From Anaerolineales bacterium UBA4826 (GTDB taxonomy: Bacteria > Chloroflexota > Anaerolineae > UBA4142), in contig DHFK01000190.1 in NCBI GenBank assembly GCA_002400365.1, positions 14,286 to 20,862 of the forward strand: a stretch of DNA of 6,577 nucleotides. The letters are read 5' to 3'. Shown here in pieces: positions 1 through 5,060 of this stretch. The position numbers and the translations under genes are program-made. Under the pieces are notes generated by a model. The model did no database searches, was not told the origin of the DNA, and worked only from the letters and a program-made list of their open reading frames with translations. The first letter of the stretch is position 1. Each line of letters begins with the position of its first letter.

Positions 1-634
1 TTCCATTCGCGTCGAACTTTTGGATGCGATTGTTCGCTTCGATGGTCTCCCCAAGCCGGACCTTGCGCGCATCGGCGACATAGACGTTGCCCGATTGATC
101 TACTCCCACACCAACCGGATGATTGAACTGACCGTCGCCCGCGCCGTGACTGCCCCACTTGAGCAGGAACTTGCCGTTGCTATCAAACTTTTGGATGCGA
201 TCGTTCAAAACGTCGGCGACGTAAACATTGCCGGCTCGATCCACCGCGATTGCGCCGGCGTCATCGCCGAAGAAGAACTGTCCGTCCCCATCGCCTTTGC
301 CGCCCCATTTCAACAAGAACTTGGCATCGCCGTCGAATTTGGAAATGTTATCGGCTTTCGCATCAAGGACGTACAGATAGCCCTGTGGATCAATCGCGAT
401 GGAACCGGGTCCTTCCAGTCGCTCGGGCGCGCCGGTGGTCTTCCAAATCAATCGGACCGGGCTTGCCGGAGGTGTGGGCGGCGGTTGAGTCGCCGTAGGC
501 GGTACTAGTGTAGCCGTCGGCGGTACCTGCGTCGCCGTTGGGAGCGGAGTCGGCGTCGGCGCAGGCGCGCAGGCAACCGCGAGCGTCAAAAGCGCAAGAA
601 CGATTGCAAACAACGCGCGTCGCGAGAGGTCCAT
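1..634 (-). CDS. NHL-repeat lipoprotein, 3' end outside the window
   Basis: An open frame of 211 codons runs from an ATG at 634-632 to the left edge without a stop, so the C-terminus is missing. Residues 1-22 look like a lipoprotein signal peptide: RR at 5-6, a hydrophobic stretch, then AVAC with the lipid-modified Cys at 22 (Ala at -3 is not the ideal lipobox residue). Residues of about 23-57 form a Pro/Thr/Ala linker with PTAT-like units. After that come NHL-type units, with signatures such as GNVYVADVLNDRIQKFD and FLLKWG followed by a GDGQF turn, at least three repeats being visible. NHL repeats fold as beta-propellers; the protein is probably anchored on the outer face of the cell, with an unknown ligand. 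The Shine-Dalgarno is weak. Such PTAT linkers are common in Chloroflexota surface proteins, which supports the taxonomic guess. There is no evident functional link to the hydrogenase. Confidence 0.85.
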   Translation of the reverse strand, partial: MDLSRRALFAIVLALLTLAVACAPAPTPTPLPTATQVPPTATLVPPTATQPPPTPPASPVRLIWKTTGAPERLEGPGSIAIDPQGYLYVLDAKADNISKFDGDAKFLLKWGGKGDGDGQFFFGDDAGAIAVDRAGNVYVADVLNDRIQKFDSNGKFLLKWGSHGAGDGQFNHPVGVGVDQSGNVYVADARKVRLGETIEANNRIQKFDANG

Positions 635-639
635 TGCTG

Positions 640-775
640 TTACCGCCCCTCTTCGATCGCTTTGCTCGCCATGCGATCCACCATCGCCGGCGCGATCAAT
701 TTCAGCCACTGTCCAACCTTCGTGCGCGCGTAGGTGAACACTTCGCGCTTGCGCTGCCCCGCGCCAGCCACGATC
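640..775 (-). pseudogene. C-terminal remnant of a short-chain dehydrogenase/reductase
   Basis: Between the CBS gene and the lipoprotein gene one frame reads about 45 codons, ending in TAA at 642-640, with no start codon suitable for a full gene. The peptide contains QRKREVFTYARTKVGQWLKL followed by IAPAMVDRMASKA. This resembles the extreme C-terminus of classical short-chain dehydrogenases, where a basic K/R-E-V segment precedes a hydrophobic W-L-x-x-x-A-P-x-x-V-D helix. The Rossmann fold, the Gly-rich motif and the YxxxK catalytic site are absent; the upstream sequence is the intact CBS gene in another frame. I infer a deletion that removed the first part of an SDR gene, with the junction near 775. 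The family call rests on a short stretch and is moderate in certainty. Confidence 0.5.
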
Positions 776-1211
776 AGTGCCGGCTGCCGGTGATGTACTG
801 TTCGAGTTGATGGATCAGAAACTCCTTTTCAGAGATGACCGCCTTGACCACATCGCCGATGGAAATGATGCCGACTAACCGACCGCCCTCCAGGACCGGC
901 AAATGCCGCACCCGCTTCGCCGTCATCAGCGCCATACATTCTTCGATCGTGCGCTCGGGCGGGACACAGACCACGTCTTCGGTCATGATCTCGCGGACCA
1001 GCGTGTCTCGGGAGTATTTTCCTTTCAACACGATCTTGCGGGCATAGTCGCGTTCTGAAATAATGCCGATCAACGCGGACCCTTCGAGAACCAGCAATGC
1101 GCCAATGTCTTTTTCCGCCATCAGTTGGAGCGCATCGAACACAGTTGCGTCTGGCGAAATAGACCAGGCGCTATGACCCTTCTCTTGAAGAACTTGGGCG
1201 ACAGTAGTCAT
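774..1211 (-). CDS. Two-CBS-domain protein
   Basis: A 145-residue protein made almost entirely of two CBS domains, at about residues 8-60 and 74-130. The ends of the domains are recognisable: LIGIISERDYARK in the first and LVGIISIGDVVKAVI in the second, with RHLPVLEGG before the latter. Stand-alone CBS pairs usually bind adenine nucleotides or related ligands and act as energy sensors, but the target here is unknown. The ATG start at 1211-1209 is preceded by AGGAGAT with 5 nt spacing. The gene begins 16 nt after the stop of the membrane protein gene and so belongs to the same transcription unit as the hydrogenase. It ends in TGA (776-774), which shows that this organism uses UGA as a normal stop. 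It could modulate hydrogenase activity or simply be an accidental operon member. Confidence 0.9.
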   Translation of the reverse strand: MTTVAQVLQEKGHSAWSISPDATVFDALQLMAEKDIGALLVLEGSALIGIISERDYARKIVLKGKYSRDTLVREIMTEDVVCVPPERTIEECMALMTAKRVRHLPVLEGGRLVGIISIGDVVKAVISEKEFLIHQLEQYITGSRH

Positions 1212-1227
1212 CGGTAATCTCCTGTGA

Positions 1228-1812
1228 CTAGACCCACCCGTACGCGGTGATGCTGTTATACGCGCGCCAGGTGAACGCGGCGATAAGCAGCACCAATACC
1301 GCGGTAAGCCAGAGCGGGAATGGCGCGAACGCTTGCACGCCCAGCATCGAAATCGTCAGGACGCAAAACATGCAGAGCGCTGAGAGTTGTTTGCGCGTCG
1401 TGCGCAGCGCGCGAATCTGCGCGCCGTCCGCATCGGCAATCTTCCCGCCTTGCGCTCGGGCAAAGAGCGCGTCCAAGCGCGGCTGAACCCTGAAATTGAC
1501 GATGGAAAGCAGCGCGGCGATGACGAGCAGCAGCACGAATTTTGCGCCGAGCACCCAGTTCGTCACCAGCGCGCCCAAGCCCATGCCCGCCGCCAAGACC
1601 AGCCAGACGCCGGTGACGAGCGCGGTTGCTTGGAAGATGTAGCACGGCACGACGCGGTTCCGGACGACGTTCTCCAGGTACACGTCCGCGCGATCGCCCA
1701 GCGGCGGTCCCAGGCGCGCGCGTTGATTCACCGCGACGAGCGCATAAAAGGGCCACGCCATCAGAATCGCGGTGATGACGTGAACCACTCGCAAAATGCT
1801 GACGAGTTCCAC
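1228..1812 (-). CDS. Five-helix integral membrane protein of unknown function
   Basis: A 194-residue hydrophobic protein with likely membrane segments at about 6-28, 53-78, 85-107, 142-162 and 165-183. The start is GTG at 1812-1810, one nucleotide after the TAA of hyaD. AGGAGGG inside the end of hyaD, 5 nt before the GTG, is its ribosome binding site, so translation is probably coupled to hyaD. The overall look resembles DUF2269-type predicted membrane proteins, but I do not recognise it with certainty. It has His11 in helix 1 and an intramembrane C147-x-x-C150 in helix 4. These could bind a metal or heme, but nothing in the sequence proves it. The position directly after the maturation protease suggests a role in hydrogenase assembly, membrane attachment or electron transfer; this is inference. 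The stop is TAG. Confidence 0.85.
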   Translation of the reverse strand: MELVSILRVVHVITAILMAWPFYALVAVNQRARLGPPLGDRADVYLENVVRNRVVPCYIFQATALVTGVWLVLAAGMGLGALVTNWVLGAKFVLLLVIAALLSIVNFRVQPRLDALFARAQGGKIADADGAQIRALRTTRKQLSALCMFCVLTISMLGVQAFAPFPLWLTAVLVLLIAAFTWRAYNSITAYGWV

Positions 1813-1813
1813 T

Positions 1814-2344
1814 TTATCCCTCCTGCATCGCGAGGGATAGGCGCGGAGGATGGCGATGGTGTTTCACTGCAAGTTTCTCAACGCGCACACCCCAACGCGA
1901 CAACTCCTCTACCACGCGCGCCGCCAGCGGCTCGACTTGGGCGGCGACCGCCGGGCTGAGATTCAACCCCGGTTCCAGTCGCGCTGCCTGGACGCCCCAC
2001 AAAATCACTTCCTCCGGAAAATGCTCGCGCAACTTTGCCAGCCCCAACAAGTCTTGTAACCCGACCTGGTGCGGCGAAACTTTGGGACCCAAGAACGCGG
2101 GAATCTGGTCATTCACCAAACGCACCAGCGTTCCCGGTTCTTTCTTTGCCGTGACTGCGTCTACGACGACGACGCGCGCGTGCTCTTCCAAATGCTGAAG
2201 GAGGTCAAGTCCCAGCGTGCCGCCGTCCAGGACTGTAACCTCCTCTGGGAAAACGTACTCCGCTCGCAATCGTTCGATGACCCGGACGCCAACGCCTTCG
2301 TCTTGCAGCAGAATGTTGCCGAGACCCAGCACCAATGTCTTCAT
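1814..2344 (-). CDS. hyaD: Hydrogenase maturation endopeptidase
   Basis: A 176-residue protein of the HyaD/HybD peptidase family (M52). It cleaves the C-terminal extension of the hydrogenase large subunit once the NiFe(CN)2CO site has received nickel. The N-terminus LVLGLGNILLQDEGVGVRV is the family signature. The nickel-sensing residues match those of E. coli HybD: E16 in DEGVG, D62 in VVVDAV and H92 in SPHQVG. The substrate is encoded just upstream: HyaB ends DPCMACAVH followed by 15 residues, and cleavage is expected after that His. The ATG at 2344-2342 is fixed by the conserved N-terminus. Unusually, there is no Shine-Dalgarno: the bases directly before the ATG are CCACC repeat DNA. The C-terminal tail, from about residue 155, is basic and His-rich and is not part of the conserved core. 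The stop is TAA. Confidence 0.95.
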   Translation of the reverse strand: MKTLVLGLGNILLQDEGVGVRVIERLRAEYVFPEEVTVLDGGTLGLDLLQHLEEHARVVVVDAVTAKKEPGTLVRLVNDQIPAFLGPKVSPHQVGLQDLLGLAKLREHFPEEVILWGVQAARLEPGLNLSPAVAAQVEPLAARVVEELSRWGVRVEKLAVKHHRHPPRLSLAMQEG

Positions 2345-2352
2345 GGTGGTTG

Positions 2353-2412
2353 GGTGGTTGGGTGGTTAGGTAGTTGGAGCGAACCACCCAACCACCTAAC
2401 CACCCAACCACC
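2353..2412. repeat. Imperfect inverted repeat between hyaC and hyaD
   Basis: Two 25-base arms (2353-2377 and 2388-2412) pair with one mismatch around a 10-base centre. On the plus strand the left arm is built from GGTGGTTGG-like units, which continue outward to 2345. The structure fills the whole gap between the hyaC stop and the hyaD start. The hairpin has no T-run and is not a typical terminator. It reaches within 10 nt of the hyaD start and takes the place of its ribosome binding site. Confidence 0.9.
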
Positions 2413-2415
2413 GTG

Positions 2416-3099
2416 TCATCCTTTGTTGTTTACTTTCTTCAGCAAACTCGCGTGAACGAACTTGAACCCGCTAAAGATGGACGACATCAACCCATTGCCT
2501 TCTTCGTTGTCAATGAGCATGGCGGCGTACACGTGATGCACGGCAAACGCGATCAGCAGCCACATGATCAGGTGGTGAATCTGGCGCAATACTTGATTGC
2601 TGACGAAAACGAACACCCAGCCCGTCAACTTGTACCAGATGCCCTCCGTGTTCACTTCGCCCAACAGCGCAAAACCGGTGAACGTTTGGAGAAAGTACAA
2701 AAAGACGATCACCGCGTACGTCAGCCCCGCCAGCGCATTGTGACCGACAACTTCGGGCGGCTCGCGGCGCAAGAAAAGATAGTACTTGAGCGCATCGCCC
2801 AGCGACTTTCTGCCCTCCGCCGTGAGGAACGGGAACAGATTGCGCCAACTCGCCCACGCGTTGCCGACGAACGCCCAGTATGTCCGCAACAGCAAACTGG
2901 CGACGAAGATGAACGCGAATACAAAGTGGGTAAAGCGCACGATCCCCATAAAGTACGGACCGTACCACTCGCGCGCGCTGACGAGAATCCACGGGTTGCC
3001 GATGTAATAACCGGTGAAGGACAGCACGACGATGGAGAGGACGTTGACCCAGTGCGTCAGGCGCACCGGAATTTCCCAAACATATAATCTTCTAAGCAT
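2416..3099 (-). CDS. hyaC: Hydrogenase b-type cytochrome subunit
   Basis: A 227-residue membrane protein of the Ni/Fe-hydrogenase di-heme cytochrome b family (HyaC/HupC). It takes electrons from the distal Fe-S cluster of the small subunit and passes them to quinone. The N-terminus VWEIPVRLTHWVN is typical of the family. Four membrane segments are visible at about 15-35, 52-75, 125-147 and 172-195. Candidate heme ligands are H16, H58, H175/H176 and H188/H189, in the expected helices. The start ATG (3099-3097) follows AGGAGG with 5 nt spacing. Another ATG, 4 nt upstream and out of frame, stops after three codons and is not used. The gene ends in TGA (2418-2416), which is evidence that UGA still terminates translation in this genome. 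Length is normal for the family. Confidence 0.95.
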   Translation of the reverse strand: MLRRLYVWEIPVRLTHWVNVLSIVVLSFTGYYIGNPWILVSAREWYGPYFMGIVRFTHFVFAFIFVASLLLRTYWAFVGNAWASWRNLFPFLTAEGRKSLGDALKYYLFLRREPPEVVGHNALAGLTYAVIVFLYFLQTFTGFALLGEVNTEGIWYKLTGWVFVFVSNQVLRQIHHLIMWLLIAFAVHHVYAAMLIDNEEGNGLMSSIFSGFKFVHASLLKKVNNKG

Positions 3100-3123
3100 T
3101 CATACCTCCTAGTGAGCAGGGGG

Positions 3124-3186
3124 GCAGAGGTGCGGGGGAGCAGAGGAGAAACGCGAAGTGTCTCCCCTGCCCCCTTGCGCCTCTGC
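3124..3186. repeat. Imperfect inverted repeat between hyaB and hyaC
   Basis: Arms 3124-3149 and 3161-3186 (26 bases each) match in 21 of 26 positions around an 11-base centre. One strand is almost pure purine, with GCAGAGG and GGGGAG-like units; similar GAGCAGAGG words continue on both sides (about 3113-3200). It occupies most of the 113-nt gap between hyaB and hyaC. It lacks a T-tract, so termination is unlikely, although the stem might slow polymerase or protect the mRNA. Confidence 0.8.
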
Positions 3187-3212
3187 TCCTCTGCATTTCC
3201 AGAGGAAGCGCT

Positions 3213-4922
3213 TTACACCACCTTGATCCGCGTCACTTCCCGCCCGTGCGTGTCCACCACGTGCACCGCGCACGCCATGCACGGATCGAACGAGTGGACG
3301 GTGCGGAGGATTTCGATGGGGCGTTCGGGGTCCGTTACCGGCGTGCCGACGAGCGCTTCTTCCCACGCGCCGCGCTTGTTGCTCGCATCGCGCGGCGAGC
3401 CGTTCCACGTGGATGGGACGACGCACTGGTAGTTGGCGATCGCGCCGTCCTTGATGCGAACCCAGTGACCGAGCGCGCCGCGCGGCGCTTCGAAGAAGCC
3501 GAACCCTTTGGCTTCGGAGGGCCACTTGGACGGATCCCACTTGTCGCCGTTGTGCGTTTTCAAATCGCCGCGCTTGATGTTCGCCGCGAGCGCGTCCACC
3601 CAGGACTCGATCTGCTGCGCGAGCACGAGCGTTTCGACGCCGCGCGCCGCGGTGCGCCCCAGCGTCGAGAAGAGCGCTTCGGGTCCGACGCCGAGCGTTT
3701 TCAACACGAGGTTCACCGTGTCCACGACCGGCTTGACGCCCGACCCGTACGCAACCAACATGCGCGCGAGCGGACCGACTTCCATGGCGTTGCCGTCATA
3801 GCGCGGCGCTTTGAGCCAACTGTACTTCGCGCCGTCACCGACCATCGAATCGTACGGCGGTTTGGGGCCCGTGTAATGCGGCGCGGTCTCGCCGTCCCAG
3901 GGATGAAGCGCCTTGCCGTCGCCGCCCGCGTAATCGTACCACGAGCGCGTCACGTACTCGGAAACCTTCTGGTGGTCCATCGGCAAGACCTTGGTGAGGT
4001 CTTTGTTGAGGATCACGCCGCGCGGCAGGAACAAGCGCTCGGTGTTGTTTGGCGTGAGCGGGAACTCGCCGTACGCCAAAAAGTTTCCGACGCCTCCACC
4101 CACGCCCGCCCAGTCTTTGTAGAATGGCGCGACCGCGAGCAAATCGGGGATGTACACTTTTTCGACAAAGACACGCGCTTTGGCGAGGAGTTGTTTCATC
4201 AGCGCGAGCTTGTCCGCGTTGAGTGCGTTCTGACTGTTCGGGTCGATCGGAAGCGCCATGCCGCCGACGAGGTAGGTTTGCGGATGGGGATTCTTCGCGC
4301 CGAGAATGGCGTGCACGCGAATCACGTCGCGCTGCCAGTCGAGCGCTTCGAGGTAATGCGCGACCGCCATCAAGTTCGCTTCGGGCGGCAACTTGTACGC
4401 GGGATGGCCCCAGTACGCGTTCGCGAACAAACCGAGTTGTCCCGATTCGACAAAGGTCTTGACGCGATTCTGCACGCCTTTGAAGTGCGCCTCGGAGGAA
4501 TTGGGCCAATCGGAGATGGATTGCGCGAGTTTCGCCGTGCCAGCGGGGTCGGCTTTGAGCGCGCCGGTGATGTCCACCCAATCGAGCGCGTGGAGGTGAT
4601 AAAAGTGGATGACGTGATCTTGAACGTACTGACTACCTTCGATCAGATTGCGGATGATCTGCGCGTTCTGCGGAATCGTGATGCCCAGGGCATCTTCTAC
4701 TGCTCGCACGGAGCAGGCGGCGTGAACCGTCGTTCAGACGCCTCAGATGCGCTGGGTGAAAAGCCACGCGTCGCGCGGATCGCGTCCCTTGAGCACGAGT
4801 TCCATGCCGCGAAACATCGTGCTGGATGACCACGCATCGGTGACCTTGCCGCCGTCCACCTGGACTTCGAGGCGCAAGTGTCCTTCGATGCGGGTGATGG
4901 GGTCTATCGCTACTTTTGGCAT
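3213..4922 (-). CDS. hyaB: Group 1 [NiFe] hydrogenase large subunit with two in-frame UGA codons (probable double selenocysteine)
   Basis: This is the catalytic subunit for H2 oxidation, 569 residues if both UGA codons are read. The ATG at 4922-4920 follows GGGAG with 6 nt spacing and gives MPKVAIDPITRIEGH, the family N-terminus (RIEGH at 11-15). The N-terminal metal motif reads R58-I-UGA60-G-V-UGA63-T-T-V-H67, where the family has R-I-C-G-V-C-T-T-V-H. The frame then continues without a break to the C-terminal motif D546-P-C548-x-x-C551-x-x-H554, with both Cys as TGC. Cleavage by HyaD after H554 would remove 15 residues. The first Cys of each motif is normally a terminal Ni ligand and the second bridges Ni and Fe. 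I infer that Sec occupies one terminal and one bridging position. Automated callers will probably split this gene, with the larger part starting at a false GTG (4709). The stop is TAA. A double sequencing error or mutation is much less likely, because both changes fall exactly on the two Cys codons. Confidence 0.93.
4700..4716 (-). promoter_or_regulatory. Putative bacterial SECIS hairpin downstream of the second UGA
   Basis: On the coding strand CTGCTC, loop CGTGC and GAGCAG form a perfect 6-bp stem with a 5-nt loop. The stem begins 17 nt and the loop 23 nt after the second UGA, within the distance commonly given for bacterial SECIS loops (about 16-37 nt). The second loop base is G, as such elements usually require. 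SelB would bind this structure to deliver Sec-tRNA. The assignment is from visual pairing only. Confidence 0.6.
4719..4742 (-). promoter_or_regulatory. Hairpin directly after the first UGA, enclosing the second UGA
   Basis: On the coding strand GGCGT (4742-4738) pairs with ACGCC (4723-4719), and after a 2-nt bulge (CT) GAAC pairs with GTTC around the loop GACG. This gives 9 bp with a bulge on the 5' side. It starts at the first base after the first UGA, and the second UGA lies in the bulge and inner stem. It may act as the SECIS for the first UGA or as a mixed recoding structure. Its loop is only 11 nt from the UGA, closer than usual. Confidence 0.5.
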
Positions 4923-4933
4923 GTTAGTCTCCC

Positions 4934-5060
4934 TAGTCGGATAGTCTGGTAGTCTTGTAGTCTGATGGTCTTGTAGTCGCATCGTCACACGTATTCCTGA
5001 ACTGCCTGACTATTTGACTATGCGACTATTCGACTACGCGACTATTTGACTATCTGACTA
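4934..5060. repeat. Period-8 repeat array forming a large inverted repeat between hyaA and hyaB
   Basis: The left arm (about 4934-4986) has units of TAGTC plus three variable bases, repeated every 8 bases. The right arm (about 5008-5060) has the complementary GACTA units at the same period. The arms pair imperfectly over about 53 bases, the constant TAGTC/GACTA cores matching in most units, around a centre of about 21 bases. The right arm contains the hyaA stop codon (5060-5058), and the left arm abuts the hyaB ribosome binding site. The array is not a CRISPR, since the units are too short and lack spacers. It resembles variable intergenic repeats of Chloroflexota (inference). Confidence 0.85.

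Noticed and set aside
20..508. Plus-strand open frame of 162 codons at the left edge
   Set aside because: The minus strand reads a lipoprotein signal, a Pro/Thr linker and NHL repeats; the plus-strand frame is its shadow.
2353..3186. Rho-independent terminators at the hyaB/hyaC and hyaC/hyaD junctions
   Set aside because: The stems are not followed by a T-run on the coding strand, and the genes on both sides belong to one pathway in the usual operon order.
3213..4709. Reading the large subunit as a 498-residue protein that starts at GTG 4709
   Set aside because: It would lack the RIEGH and L1 metal motifs, which are encoded upstream in the same frame and interrupted only by the two TGA codons. 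No ribosome binding site lies before this GTG.
4734..4745. hyaB as a pseudogene or as a result of sequencing error
   Set aside because: Both TGA codons fall exactly on the two Cys positions, there is no frameshift or other damage in 569 codons, and hairpins follow at SECIS-like distances. Reads would be needed for complete exclusion.
4734..4745. Genome-wide reassignment of UGA to Cys or Trp
   Set aside because: hyaC and the CBS gene end at TGA at the expected family length, Trp is TGG and other Cys codons examined are TGC. A special tRNA-Cys that reads UGA cannot be fully excluded from this window.
3246..4829. Long plus-strand open frame of 527 codons opposite hyaB
   Set aside because: It is a mirror of the GC-rich codon pattern of hyaB, with Arg/Val/His-rich composition and no recognisable domain.
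4934..5060. CRISPR array
   Set aside because: Units are 8 bases, degenerate and contiguous without spacers, and the two halves are in inverted orientation.
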